Part shown: positions 1 through 8,651 of the stretch, one piece after another
Layout of the letters: each line of letters opens with the position of its first letter
Numbering within the stretch: position 1 is the first letter of the stretch
From: Gemmatimonadetes bacterium SCN 70-22
Lineage (GTDB): Bacteria; Gemmatimonadota; Gemmatimonadetes; Gemmatimonadales; Gemmatimonadaceae
Length of the DNA stretch: 64,000 bases
Assembly (NCBI GenBank): GCA_001724275.1
Contig: MEDZ01000023.1
Location: 1 to 64,000, forward strand
Direction: 5' to 3'
Program-made: the position numbers and the translations under genes
The notes under the pieces: model-generated
Seen by the model: only the letters and a program-made list of their open reading frames with translations
Told to the model about the DNA's origin: nothing
The model's database searches: none

Positions 1-1
1 G

Positions 2-589
2 CCCCCCGCCCCCGACGCCGTCACCGCCGCGTCCCCGGCGCGGCCCGACGGGGCACGTCCGGGCGCCCTCGACGTGACGACGCTCGATACCGCCGCCGCC
101 GCCCAAGCGGCCGCCGCCCAAGCGGCCGCCGCCCAAGCGGCCGCCGCCCAAGCCGCCGCCACCCAAGCCGCCCCCGCCCAAGCCGCCGCCGCCCAAGCGG
201 CCGCCGCCCCGGTCGTCGGGCCGCGCGCGCTCCCCGCCGTCTTCGCGGGGCTGGAGCAGGGGGGGGCGCTGGTGGCGCTGCTCGCGGACGCCGACGGCCT
301 CGTGCTCGCCGGGGAGGCCCGCGACGCGTTCGGGCGCGACCGGTCGGAGGAGCTGGCGGCGGAGCTCGCGGCGCTGTCCGGCGACGCGGCGCGAGCCCTT
401 CGCCAGCTGCACCTCGGGGAGTGGGAGCGCGTGCAGGTGGAGTGCGAGGGGGCGACCCTGGCGCTGGCGCCGGGGGGAGGGGAGACCGTGACCCTCGTCG
501 TGACCGACGCCCGCACGCCGGCAGGGGTCCCGCGGCGCCTCCTCGACCGGGCGCAACGCCAGGCGGCCGCATGGCTGGAGTCGCTGTGA
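2..589 (+). CDS. Roadblock/LC7 domain protein with Ala/Gln repeat (5' partial)
   Basis: The frame is open at the left window edge, so the true start is upstream; an internal GTG at 74 is unlikely to be the real start. The visible part has a Pro/Ala-rich stretch, then seven AAAAQ-type pentapeptides, then a C-terminal domain of about 120 residues with the alternating strand/helix pattern of roadblock/LC7 (MglB-like) proteins. Such proteins dimerise and act as partners or GAPs of small Ras-like GTPases. The GTPase encoded at 965 is the obvious partner, with a second roadblock gene in between. The domain call rests on pattern and context rather than a catalytic motif. Confidence 0.6.
   Translation, partial: PPAPDAVTAASPARPDGARPGALDVTTLDTAAAAQAAAAQAAAAQAAAAQAAATQAAPAQAAAAQAAAAPVVGPRALPAVFAGLEQGGALVALLADADGLVLAGEARDAFGRDRSEELAAELAALSGDAARALRQLHLGEWERVQVECEGATLALAPGGGETVTLVVTDARTPAGVPRRLLDRAQRQAAAWLESL
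92..208 (+). repeat. 15-bp coding minisatellite (AAAAQ repeat)
   Basis: Seven consecutive 15-bp units, plus a partial eighth, encode Ala-Ala-Ala-Ala-Gln with two substituted copies (AAATQ, AAPAQ). The unit is a whole number of codons, so gain or loss of copies keeps the frame. It forms a flexible or helical linker before the roadblock domain. Confidence 0.9.
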
Positions 590-936
590 GCACGCGCCCG
601 CTCGCGCCCTCGGTGGCGAGTCTCGCCCGCTTGCGCGGGGTGCGGGGTGTCCTGCTCACCTCGCTCGACGACGCCATCCCGATCGAGGCGAGCGTGCACG
701 TCGACGTGGATCCCGACGCGCTGGCCGCCTTCGCGGCGGCGCTCTATCGGCGCGCGCACGCGGTGGCGGAGAGCTCCGGCGCGGGAGCGGTGAAACTCGT
801 GTCGCTCGAGGCGTTCGCCGGCCGCCTGGCGGCCGCGGCGCGGGGGACGCTGTTGCTCGTCGTTCTCGCCGAGCGCGAGACCAACTCGGGATTGTTGCGC
901 GTGTCGCTTCAGCGCGCCCTGGAGGAGCTGGCCTGA
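586..936 (+). CDS. Roadblock/LC7 domain protein
   Basis: About 116 residues, essentially one roadblock/LC7 domain. I chose GTG at 586 because it overlaps the upstream TGA as GTGA and has a GGAG motif 5 nt upstream; an in-frame ATG at 571 is the alternative. It is translationally coupled to the preceding roadblock gene and lies 28 nt before the MglA-like GTPase, so it is probably a second regulatory partner of that GTPase. The paired roadblock genes could form a heterodimer (inference). Confidence 0.7.
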   Translation: MSTRPLAPSVASLARLRGVRGVLLTSLDDAIPIEASVHVDVDPDALAAFAAALYRRAHAVAESSGAGAVKLVSLEAFAGRLAAAARGTLLLVVLAERETNSGLLRVSLQRALEELA

Positions 937-964
937 CGGGGGCCCCGTCACCAGCACGGAACCG

Positions 965-1576
965 ATGCCGATCATCAACTACGCCTCGCGCGAGATCACC
1001 TGCAAGATCGTCTACTACGGCCCGGGGCGGTCGGGGAAGACGACCAACCTGCACTACGTCTACGACCGCGTCCCCGACGCCCGGCGCGGGGCGATGGTGT
1101 CGCTGGCGACCCAGAACGAGCGCACCCTGTTCTTCGACTTCCTCCCCCTCGACCTGGGATCGATCGCCGGATTCCAGACGCGGTTCCAGCTCTACACGGT
1201 CCCCGGGCAGATCTACTACCGCAGCACGCGCAAGCTCGTGCTGTCGGGCGCCGACGGCGTCGTCTTCGTGGCCGACTCGCAGCGACGCCAGCTGGACGAG
1301 AACCTGGAGAGCCTCCGCGACCTGCACGAGGTGCTGGCGGAGCAGGGCGTTGACGCGCGCGGGCTCCCACTCGTCCTCCAGTACAACAAGCAGGACCTGC
1401 CGCGGGAACTCGTGTATCCGGCGGACGAGCTCGATGACGCCCTCAACTTTCGCGGGGTTCCGAGCTTCGCCGCCGATGCCCTGGTGGGAAAGGGAGTCTT
1501 CGAAACGCTGCGCAAGGCGTCGGAGCTCGTGCTCCGCCGGCTGGGCGCGGGCGCCGGCGCGGGCGCTGGGAGATAG
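965..1576 (+). CDS. MglA-like small Ras-type GTPase
   Basis: 203 residues. It has a P-loop G19PGRSGKT26, a TVPGQ motif at 78-82 in place of the usual DxxGQ, and NKQD at 141-144 for guanine recognition. Replacement of the Asp by Thr in the Walker B/switch II region is characteristic of the bacterial MglA family, which sets cell polarity for gliding and type IV pili and is controlled by roadblock-domain MglB proteins. Two such proteins are encoded immediately upstream. A Gly/Ala-rich tail ends the protein. The family is firm, but the polarity role here is inferred. Confidence 0.88.
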   Translation: MPIINYASREITCKIVYYGPGRSGKTTNLHYVYDRVPDARRGAMVSLATQNERTLFFDFLPLDLGSIAGFQTRFQLYTVPGQIYYRSTRKLVLSGADGVVFVADSQRRQLDENLESLRDLHEVLAEQGVDARGLPLVLQYNKQDLPRELVYPADELDDALNFRGVPSFAADALVGKGVFETLRKASELVLRRLGAGAGAGAGR

Positions 1577-1579
1577 GAC

Positions 1580-3400
1580 GTGCTCGACGGACGCTTTCGG
1601 TTCGACAACTTCGTGGTCGGCGCCGCCAATCGCCTCGCGGCGACGGCGGCGCGCGCCGTGGCCGAGGCCCCGGGAGCCGCCTACAACCCGCTCTTCATCT
1701 ACAGTTCGTCCGGGCTCGGCAAGACGCACCTGCTCGGCGCCGTCGGGTACCATGCCCGTCAGCTGCATCCCGAGCTCGTCGTGGAGTACCTGACGCTCGA
1801 CGACTTCGTGGCGCAGCTCCACCAGGCGATCGGGACGGGGCGCGCCGACACCTTCAAGCGGCGGTATTCGGGGGTCGGGCTCCTGCTGCTCGACGACGTC
1901 CAGTTCCTCACGGGCCGGGTGGAGACGCAGAGCGAGATCCTGCGGGTCTTCAATGCCCTGCAGGGGAGCGGGCGCCAGATCGTGATGACGTGCGACCGCG
2001 CCCCGACCGAGATCGCCGACGTGGACGAGCGCCTGGTCTCGCGCCTGGCCGGCGGCCTGATCGTCGACGTCGGCCCGCCCGATTACGAGACCCGCGTCGC
2101 GATCCTCCGGAACAAGTGCGCCGAGGGCGAGGTGCGCTTCGCGCCCGGCGTGCTCGAGGAGCTGGCTCGCAGCCCGGCAGGCAATGTCCGTGAGCTGCAA
2201 GGCGCGCTCAACCGGCTGATGGCGCACCAGTCGCTCCTCGATTCCCCGGTGGGCGTGAGCGACGTGTGGCAGGTGCTGGGCAAGGTGCGCGGCGCCGAGC
2301 CGCCGCCGGCCGACGAGTTCGAGCACTTCGTCAGCGACCTGGCCACCACCGTGGCCGCGTCGGTCGAGACGTGGCGCGTGCGCCTGGGCGAGCGCATCGC
2401 GCGCTGGTCGGGCGAGGGGTTCCGCACCGACCGGCTGGAGCGCGAGCTGGCGCGCGCCACGCCCCCCGACGTCGAGGCGCTGGAAGGGGCGTTCGCCACC
2501 GACGTGGAGCGCTTGCGCGCCCTCGAGTCGGAGGCCATTCGCCTCGACCCGCGCCATGCCGGGCTCGCGCTCTTCCGCGACCCGGCCCGCCTGGCCGAGG
2601 CCGAGGACTTCGTCGCACGCGCCCTGGCGACGCACGAGCCGCTCCCGGCCCCGCGCAAGGGATATCGCCTGCAGGACCTGGTGCGCACCTCGCGCAATCG
2701 CATGGCCATCCAGGCGGCGACGCTGGTCACCGAGGCGCCCGGCAGCCGGTACAACCCGCTCGTGATCCACGGCCCTTCCGGGTCGGGCAAGACGCACCTC
2801 GCGCACGCCATCGGGAATGCGCTGCGCCTCCGCGAGGGGGAGGGGCTGCGGGTCGCGTGCCTCAGCGGCGCCGACTTCGTGGACGGGTTGATCGACGCGC
2901 TGCAGCAGGGGACGGTCGAGCGCTGGCGCGCGCGCTACCGCGGCACCGATGTCCTCATCGTCGACGACATCCACGCCTTCGACGGCAAGGAGCGGACGCA
3001 GGACGAGTTCTTCCACCTCTTCAACGTGTTGCAGCAGGCGGGGAAGCAGGTGGTGCTCACGCTCGATCGGCCGCTCGGCGCGCTGGGCGCGTTGCAGCCG
3101 CGGTTGCGCTCGCGCTTCGAGGGCGGGTTGGTCGCGGAGCTGGGGGTCGTCGACGGGGTGGATCGCTGGGGGCGGGGGACCCCGGTCCCCGAAGGCGACG
3201 AAGCGGCGGCACCCACCATCGACGCCATGCTCGACGAGGCGCTCGCGCCCGACCCGGCGCTGGCCGCCGACGCGCACGAGGCCGGCCTCGCCCCCCTGAC
3301 CCAGCCGCCCCCGCCGCTCGACTCCTTCTTCTTCGACGCCGAGAAGATCGTGGCCGAGTGGCCGGGGACCGAGGGGCTGGTCGTGGAGGAGCTCCGCTGA
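1580..3400 (+). CDS. Protein with two tandem DnaA-type AAA+ ATPase domains
   Basis: 606 residues from a GTG start 3 nt after the GTPase stop. Domain 1 (about 5-215) has a DnaA-like Walker A with SGLGKTHL (44-51), Walker B LLLLDDVQFL (101-110), sensor 1 TCDR (137-140), an arginine-finger-like RLVSRLAGG (151-159) and a sensor 2 GNVRELQGALNRL (201-213). A helical linker of about 140 residues follows. Domain 2 (about 360-520) has Walker A GPSGSGKT (398-405), Walker B VLIVDDIHAF (458-467), TLDR (494-497) and LRSRFEGGL (509-517), but no sensor-2 lid. There is no domain IV helix-turn-helix, so it is not a canonical replication initiator. A role as an ATPase switch or scaffold in the GTPase module is inferred. 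Confidence 0.82.
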   Translation: MLDGRFRFDNFVVGAANRLAATAARAVAEAPGAAYNPLFIYSSSGLGKTHLLGAVGYHARQLHPELVVEYLTLDDFVAQLHQAIGTGRADTFKRRYSGVGLLLLDDVQFLTGRVETQSEILRVFNALQGSGRQIVMTCDRAPTEIADVDERLVSRLAGGLIVDVGPPDYETRVAILRNKCAEGEVRFAPGVLEELARSPAGNVRELQGALNRLMAHQSLLDSPVGVSDVWQVLGKVRGAEPPPADEFEHFVSDLATTVAASVETWRVRLGERIARWSGEGFRTDRLERELARATPPDVEALEGAFATDVERLRALESEAIRLDPRHAGLALFRDPARLAEAEDFVARALATHEPLPAPRKGYRLQDLVRTSRNRMAIQAATLVTEAPGSRYNPLVIHGPSGSGKTHLAHAIGNALRLREGEGLRVACLSGADFVDGLIDALQQGTVERWRARYRGTDVLIVDDIHAFDGKERTQDEFFHLFNVLQQAGKQVVLTLDRPLGALGALQPRLRSRFEGGLVAELGVVDGVDRWGRGTPVPEGDEAAAPTIDAMLDEALAPDPALAADAHEAGLAPLTQPPPPLDSFFFDAEKIVAEWPGTEGLVVEELR

Positions 3401-5019
3401 TGGCGATCCGCGGCTCCCTGCGCGAGGCCTCGCTCCCCGACGTCCTGCAGCTGCTGGCCATGGGGAAGAAGAGCGGCTGCCTGAGCGTCACGCACAAGCA
3501 CTCGTTCGGCAACATCTACTTCGACCAGGGGCGCATCAGCTTCGCCTCGATCGTGAACCGGCGCGACCGGCTGGGCGACCTGCTGGTCAAGAACGGGCTC
3601 ATCTCCCCGGCGCAGCTCGAGGCGGCCATCGCCCTCCAGGGACGCGCGCCCGAGCGCAAGCTGGGCGAGATCCTCATCGCCGAGCACATGCTCGCGCGCG
3701 AGGAGCTGCATCAGTACATCAAGCACCAGATCGAGGAGGCGGTCTACTTCCTCTTCACCTGGACGCAGGGGACGTTCTCGTTCGAGGCCGACGTGCGCCC
3801 CGACGCGCAGGACATCGTGGTCTCGATCAACCCGGAGTCGCTCCTGCTGGAGGGGGCACGCCGGGTGGACGAGTGGAGCCTGATCGAGAAGAAGATCCCC
3901 ACCTTCGACCTGATCTTCGCCCTCGACCGCGAGCACCTGGGCGGGAGCGAGGTGGTCCTCACCCCGGAGCAGGAGCTGCTCGTGCCGCTGCTCGACGGGC
4001 GCCGCGACGTGAGCGCGATGGTCGACGAGTCGGGGCTGGGCGAATTCGAGGTGGGCAAGGCGATCTTCGGCCTCATCACCGCCGGATTCGTGCACCGGGT
4101 GGGACGGACGCGCGCCCCCGCGCAGGTCAGCAACGAGGCGCGGGTGGCCGAGCACCGCAACCTGGGGGTCGCGTTCTACAAGACCGGGATGCTCGACGAG
4201 GCGGTGCGCGAGTTCCGCCGTGTCACCGAGCTCAGTCCCGGTGACGAGCACGGGGAGTTCCTCCTGGGGCTGCTCGCCCTGCGGCAGGGGCACCTCGACG
4301 AGGCGGTACGCACGCTGCGCGCCGCTGCCGCGCGCCCCGGGCCGCCCCGCGGTGCCACGTTCCTGAACCTCGCGCATGCGCTCGCGCGGTCCGGGCGCCT
4401 CGACGAGGCCCGGCAGGCGCTCGCGCGCGCCGAGCAGCTCCTCCCGCAGGATCCCGCCGTGCAGCTGGCGGTGGCGGTCCTGGCGCTGCGGCGGCACGAC
4501 GTGGCCGGGGCCGATGCGGCGCTGCGCCAAGCGGCAGGGCTGGCCGGGACGCGGGGGCGCCCGGCCGCCTGGTTCCACTACGCCGGACTCGTGGCCGCCA
4601 TCCTCGGCGACATCGATCGGGCCGTCGCCCTCCTCAGCGAAGGGGTCACCGTGCATCCGCATTCGGCGGTCCTGCTCAACAACCTCGCCGCCGCGCTCGA
4701 GCGCCGCGGGCGCTACGCCGAGGCGGCCGCCATCGTGGAGCGCGGGCAGCTCGAGGACCCGACGCTCCCGCAGCTGCACAAGAATGCGGGCGACCTGCAC
4801 TACCGCGCCGGCCGCTACGACGAAGCCCTGGAGTGCTACCAGCGCGCGGTGCGCGTGGCGCCCGACCTCGGCGGCGACGTCTGGCTCAAGCTGGGCAACA
4901 TCCGGTTCCGGCGACGGGAGCGCGACGAGGCGCTGAAGTGCTGGGAACGATCGCTCGCCCTCGCTCCCGACAACCCGATGGCGCGGAACAACATCGATAC
5001 GGCGCGGCGGCTCGCCTGA
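3400..5019 (+). CDS. DUF4388 (PATAN-like) protein with C-terminal TPR repeats
   Basis: 539 residues; the ATG at 3400 overlaps the preceding TGA as TGATG. The N-terminus (about 1-240) carries a DUF4388/PATAN-type domain, recognisable by its opening SLREASLPDVLQLLAMGKKSG and a following GNIYFDQGRISFA. The C-terminal half is a tetratricopeptide array of about eight helical pairs. DUF4388 proteins are common in gliding or chemosensory loci of Myxococcota-like bacteria and are thought to be adaptor domains. Position between the GTPase/AAA+ genes and cheD-cheB supports an adaptor role (inference). Confidence 0.8.
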   Translation: MAIRGSLREASLPDVLQLLAMGKKSGCLSVTHKHSFGNIYFDQGRISFASIVNRRDRLGDLLVKNGLISPAQLEAAIALQGRAPERKLGEILIAEHMLAREELHQYIKHQIEEAVYFLFTWTQGTFSFEADVRPDAQDIVVSINPESLLLEGARRVDEWSLIEKKIPTFDLIFALDREHLGGSEVVLTPEQELLVPLLDGRRDVSAMVDESGLGEFEVGKAIFGLITAGFVHRVGRTRAPAQVSNEARVAEHRNLGVAFYKTGMLDEAVREFRRVTELSPGDEHGEFLLGLLALRQGHLDEAVRTLRAAAARPGPPRGATFLNLAHALARSGRLDEARQALARAEQLLPQDPAVQLAVAVLALRRHDVAGADAALRQAAGLAGTRGRPAAWFHYAGLVAAILGDIDRAVALLSEGVTVHPHSAVLLNNLAAALERRGRYAEAAAIVERGQLEDPTLPQLHKNAGDLHYRAGRYDEALECYQRAVRVAPDLGGDVWLKLGNIRFRRRERDEALKCWERSLALAPDNPMARNNIDTARRLA

Positions 5020-5021
5020 CG

Positions 5022-5522
5022 ATGAGCGACATCTCGCCTTCCCCGCTCGAACTCCACGTCAACGTGGGGCAGGCGGCCGTGCGCCGTGACCACGGCGTCC
5101 TGTCGTGCATCGGGCTCGGCTCGTGCGTGGCGCTGATCCTCTACGATCGCGCGGCCCGCGTCGGGGCCGTCGCCCACATCCTGCTGCCCAACGAGGCCCT
5201 CTCGCGCGCGCGCGGGGGGCCGGCCAAGTACGCGAGCACCGCCGTCTCCTACCTGCTGGACGAGATGCGCGCGATCGGGGCCGTCGAGGCGCCCGACGCC
5301 CGGCTGGTGGGCGGCGCGAGCATGTTCACCGGCATCCTCAACGGCGCCGGGGTCAACATGGGCGAGCGCAACGTGCAGGCGACGCGGCGCGCGCTCGCCG
5401 CCGTGGGCGTGCCGATCATCGGCGAGGAGGTCGGCGGGAACCATGGACGCAGCGTCTTCCTCGACGTGGCCACGGGCGTGGTGCGCGTGACGTCGATCCG
5501 CCATGCCGAACGCATCCTGTAG
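5022..5522 (+). CDS. cheD: Chemoreceptor glutamine deamidase CheD
   Basis: 166 residues. CheD deamidates or de-esterifies receptor glutamines. The catalytic cysteine is C35 in GLGSC and the partner histidine is H52 in AHILLP. Conserved GGASMF, GERNV and GGNHGRSVFLD blocks follow, and length is normal for the family. The gene begins 2 nt after the DUF4388 stop and overlaps cheB by 20 nt, so expression is coupled. No receptor or CheA is visible in the window, so these probably lie upstream or elsewhere. Confidence 0.93.
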   Translation: MSDISPSPLELHVNVGQAAVRRDHGVLSCIGLGSCVALILYDRAARVGAVAHILLPNEALSRARGGPAKYASTAVSYLLDEMRAIGAVEAPDARLVGGASMFTGILNGAGVNMGERNVQATRRALAAVGVPIIGEEVGGNHGRSVFLDVATGVVRVTSIRHAERIL

Positions 5523-6579
5523 TCCGTACCGCGTGCTGGTCGTGGACGACTCGCCGTTCATCCGGCGCGTCGTGCGTGACGTGATCGCCGGGGCCCCCGA
5601 CTTCCAGGTGGTCGGGGAGGCCGGCGATGGGCACGAGGCGATCGGCCAGGTGCACGCCCTCGCGCCGGACATCGTGACCCTGGACGTGCGGATGCCCGGA
5701 CTGGACGGGCTGTCGGCGTTAGGCTACCTGATGAGCGAGGCGCCCTGCCCGGTCGTGATGCTGTCGGCCCTGGACGACGGGGGGGACACGACGATGCGCG
5801 CGCTCGAACTCGGCGCCGTCGACTTCGTCCGCAAGCCCTCGCAGGGGGACTCCCTCGACCTGGCGACGCTGCGCGAACGGCTGCTGGGGGCGCTGCGCAC
5901 CGCGATGCTCGCGCGCTACCGTTCGGTCCCCGTGCTGGCACGCGCGCGCGGGGCGCCGCCCCGCCCCCCCGCCGCTGGGGAGGGGAAGGGGGCGACGCAC
6001 GTCGTGGTGGTGGCGGCCTCCACCGGCGGGCCGCGCGCGCTTGCCGAGATCATCCCCTCGCTCCCCCCCATCCGGGCGGCCGTCGTGGTGGCGCAGCACA
6101 TGCCCTCCGGCTTCACCGAGAGCCTCGCCCGCCGTCTCGACACCCTCGCGGCGATGCCGGTTCGCGAAGCGCGAGACGAGGAGGCGCTGGTGGGCGGGTG
6201 CATCTATGTCGCGCCGGGGGGGCGCCACACGACGATCGAGGGACCGCCGTCGGCCCCGCGCCTCCGCGTGCGGTCCGGCTTCCCGGTGCACGGCGTGGCC
6301 CCGGCCGCCGATCTCCTGTTCGCCAGTGCGGCCGACGTCTTCGCCGCCCGGAGCGTGGCCGTCGTCCTCACCGGGATGGGGCATGATGGCGCGGCGGGGG
6401 CGCGACGCGTGCGCGACGCGGGGGGCATCGTCGTCGTGCAGGACGAATCGACCTCCATCGTCTTCGGGATGCCCCAAGCCGCGCTGGCCGCCGCCCACGA
6501 GGTCGCGTCCCTCTCCGGGCTGGCGGCGGCCATCAGCCGCGCCCTCCGCTCGCGGGGGTGCGAGATGAGCGACGCATGA
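5503..6579 (+). CDS. cheB: Chemotaxis response regulator protein-glutamate methylesterase CheB
   Basis: 358 residues. The N-terminal receiver has acidic D15/D16, phospho-acceptor D61 and K111. The C-terminal methylesterase has the catalytic triad S173 (ASTGGP), H199 (QHMPSGF) and D295 (TGMGHDGA). All key residues are present, so it should be active in removing receptor methyl esters when phosphorylated by CheA. It starts inside the end of cheD. It contains the first CGTTAGGC octamer of the window (5717-5724), encoding Ala-Leu-Gly with a rare TTA codon. Confidence 0.95.
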   Translation: MPNASCSPYRVLVVDDSPFIRRVVRDVIAGAPDFQVVGEAGDGHEAIGQVHALAPDIVTLDVRMPGLDGLSALGYLMSEAPCPVVMLSALDDGGDTTMRALELGAVDFVRKPSQGDSLDLATLRERLLGALRTAMLARYRSVPVLARARGAPPRPPAAGEGKGATHVVVVAASTGGPRALAEIIPSLPPIRAAVVVAQHMPSGFTESLARRLDTLAAMPVREARDEEALVGGCIYVAPGGRHTTIEGPPSAPRLRVRSGFPVHGVAPAADLLFASAADVFAARSVAVVLTGMGHDGAAGARRVRDAGGIVVVQDESTSIVFGMPQAALAAAHEVASLSGLAAAISRALRSRGCEMSDA

Positions 6580-6580
6580 G

Positions 6581-6614
6581 GGTGCGCCGGAACCGCCGGT
6601 GCGCCGGAACCGCC
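6581..6614. repeat. 17-bp tandem duplication after cheB
   Basis: Two perfect 17-bp copies (6581-6597 and 6598-6614) rich in GCCGG, followed by the start of a third. They lie just after the cheB stop in the roughly 100-nt gap before the next gene. I see no convincing terminator or promoter in that gap. Confidence 0.85.
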
Positions 6615-6686
6615 GGTGCCACGGAGTCCGCCAGCTGCCGCGCGGTCCGTGACGAGTCGAACGCCAGAGCGGTCTAGTTGGTGACC

Positions 6687-7232
6687 ATGCCTGCCACCCT
6701 ACCCCCTCCCAGCGACCGTGCGACGGACGCCGCCTCCGATGGCGCCGGCGTCGCGCCATCCCTGGTGCGGTTCCGCGATCGCGTCCGCGCGCGCAGCGGG
6801 ATGGCCGAGCTGCTCGCCTTCCGGGTGGGCGCGGAGCGATATGCCTTCGACGTGCGGGCGCTCGACGAGGCGCTCGACGCGCCGCCGATCGATCGCGTCG
6901 CGGCACACGAGACGTCGATCCTCGCCGGGCTCTTGCGCCTGTCGGGGGTGACCATTCCCGTCTTCGATGCGGGGCGCCTGCTCGGCGCCGGTGCGTCGCA
7001 GGGAGGGCAGGTGCTGGTGTTGCGCGGCGCGTCTCGCCGCATGGCGCTCCTCGTGGACGACGTGGACGACGTCGTGGCCCTCGACCTCGGGGGCGTGAGG
7101 CCGCCGCCGTTCGAGGCCTCGGACGACCTCCTCCTCGGCGTCGTCTGGGACGGCGCGTCGCTGACGTCGATCCTCGACGCACGCGCCATCGTCAGCGCCT
7201 GCCAGCAGCGCCCAACCGGAGGGAGCGCATGA
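6687..7232 (+). CDS. CheW-like adaptor domain protein
   Basis: About 181 residues from ATG 6687; TTG 6678 and GTG 6681 are in-frame alternatives. After a low-complexity N-terminus of about 35 residues there is a CheW-like fold: LLAFRVGAERYAFDV, then GLLRLSGVTIPVFDAGRLL, then MALLVDDVDDVV. These match strand patterns of CheW but are divergent, so it may be a specialised coupling protein. It overlaps the next cheW gene by 4 nt (ATGA). Confidence 0.72.
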   Translation: MPATLPPPSDRATDAASDGAGVAPSLVRFRDRVRARSGMAELLAFRVGAERYAFDVRALDEALDAPPIDRVAAHETSILAGLLRLSGVTIPVFDAGRLLGAGASQGGQVLVLRGASRRMALLVDDVDDVVALDLGGVRPPPFEASDDLLLGVVWDGASLTSILDARAIVSACQQRPTGGSA

Positions 7233-7738
7233 ACACGAACGAGCAGGTGCTGCGGCTCGTGACGTTCGGAGTGGGGAACGCCTCGTATGCCGCCGACATC
7301 GCGTGCGTGGAGCGGGTCCTCCGCCACGAAGGGGTGCATGCGATTCCCGGCATGCCGTCGTGGATGGAAGGGGTGATCGCGTACCAGGGGCGCGTCGTGC
7401 CGGTGGTGGACTTGCGCCGGCGCTTCGGCCTCGCGGAGCGATCCGGGGGCGCCGGTGGGCGTCTCCTCGTCTTCACGTGGGGCGACGACGCGATCGCGGC
7501 GGCCGTCGACCGGGTCGTCGACGTGCGGACCATCGCCCCCGGGGAGCTAGCCCCCCCGCCGCGCCTGGCCAGCGGCCCGTCCGCTGCCTTCCTGCGCGGC
7601 ATGGTGCGGCAGGGCGAGGCGATGGTGGTAGTCCTCGACCCCATGCGCCTCCTCTCGGATGAGGAGCAGGCGTCGCTTCACGACTGCATCGATGCACCCG
7701 CGGTCGAGGCGGCGGACGGTCGTGCGCCCGATGCCTGA
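7229..7738 (+). CDS. cheW: Chemotaxis coupling protein CheW
   Basis: 169 residues with the standard CheW order: LVTFGVGNASYAADI, a MPSWMEGVIAYQGRVVPVVDLRRRF core motif region, and DRVVDVRTI. It would bridge receptors and a CheA kinase. Overlap of 4 nt upstream and 8 nt downstream places it in one operon with the neighbouring CheW-like and TPR genes. Two adjacent CheW-type genes suggest a split coupling function or two signalling arrays. Confidence 0.88.
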   Translation: MNTNEQVLRLVTFGVGNASYAADIACVERVLRHEGVHAIPGMPSWMEGVIAYQGRVVPVVDLRRRFGLAERSGGAGGRLLVFTWGDDAIAAAVDRVVDVRTIAPGELAPPPRLASGPSAAFLRGMVRQGEAMVVVLDPMRLLSDEEQASLHDCIDAPAVEAADGRAPDA

Positions 7739-8651
7739 GGCGCCCTCCTCCCTCGCGACCGCCGGCCCCTTGCGCGAGCAGTTCGACGAGCTGCGCTCGT
7801 CGCTGGGTGCGCCGGACGCGGCGGAGCGCCGCGAGGCGCTCAAGGCGGACATCATCGCCCTCTACAGGGCGATCGAGTGTGAGCTGACCGACCTGGCTGC
7901 GCTCAAGGACGACGTGAAGGGGCTCGTGCAGCAGTGGAAATCGCTCGACGCCCTCGATGCGTCGCCCGCACCCGCTTCCGTGGTCCACGCACCCTCGGCC
8001 GCCACCACCGCTCCCGACGCGCCCCACGCCGCGCCGCCGACTCGCGCCGACCACCTCAATGCGTCCACGTTCCTCGAGAAGGGGTGGAGCCTCCTCTCGC
8101 TCGGGGACCACGCGGGCGCCGAGCAGGCGTTGCTCCGCGCGCTGGAGCTCTCGCCGAACGACCCGCAGGGAATATCGCTCCTGGGGTGGGCGCAGATGCT
8201 CCAGGCCAAGTACGACGACGCGCTGCTGAATTTCCAGAAGGTCCTGATGCGCGAGCCGCAGAACTCGCTCGCGCGCATCAATGTCGGCTACATCTGCCTC
8301 AAGAAGCAGATCTTCGGCGAGGCCATCGAGCACCTCTCGAAGGCGATCCGGCTCGACAACGACCGCAAGGCGACGCTCTACGCCCACTACTACCTCGGGC
8401 TCCTGTACCTGGAGCGGGAGATGTACGAGGACGCACAGAACTTCCTGAAGAAGGCGCTCGCGCTGGGTCCCAACCTGATCGAGGCGTACTACGAGCTGGG
8501 GCGCGCCATGTACTTTGCGGGTGACCGCGAGGGTGCGATGGCCGCGTGGCGCGACGGTGCGCGCGCCAACAAGTTCAGTCCATGGGGGAAGCGCTGCGCC
8601 GAATTGCTGAGCGAGGTAGAAGGTGGAGGTTCGCCGCCGCGCTCGTCGTAG
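7731..8651 (+). CDS. TPR repeat protein of the chemosensory operon
   Basis: 306 residues from ATG 7731, which overlaps the cheW stop. The N-terminus (about 15-75) is charged and predicted helical. A Pro/Ala linker follows, then five or so tetratricopeptide motifs from about residue 105, with typical G-W/Y-L-F-A-P spacing. TPR arrays bind partner proteins, and the position suggests a scaffold for the Che/GTPase system. No signal peptide is seen. No enzymatic motif is visible. Confidence 0.75.
   Translation: MPEAPSSLATAGPLREQFDELRSSLGAPDAAERREALKADIIALYRAIECELTDLAALKDDVKGLVQQWKSLDALDASPAPASVVHAPSAATTAPDAPHAAPPTRADHLNASTFLEKGWSLLSLGDHAGAEQALLRALELSPNDPQGISLLGWAQMLQAKYDDALLNFQKVLMREPQNSLARINVGYICLKKQIFGEAIEHLSKAIRLDNDRKATLYAHYYLGLLYLEREMYEDAQNFLKKALALGPNLIEAYYELGRAMYFAGDREGAMAAWRDGARANKFSPWGKRCAELLSEVEGGGSPPRSS

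Noticed and set aside
656-3277. Very long open frame on the minus strand (873 residues) opposite the GTPase/AAA+ genes
   Set aside because: It mirrors well-defined plus-strand genes; in high-GC DNA the opposite strand is often open. The product is Arg/His/Val-rich with no recognisable domain.
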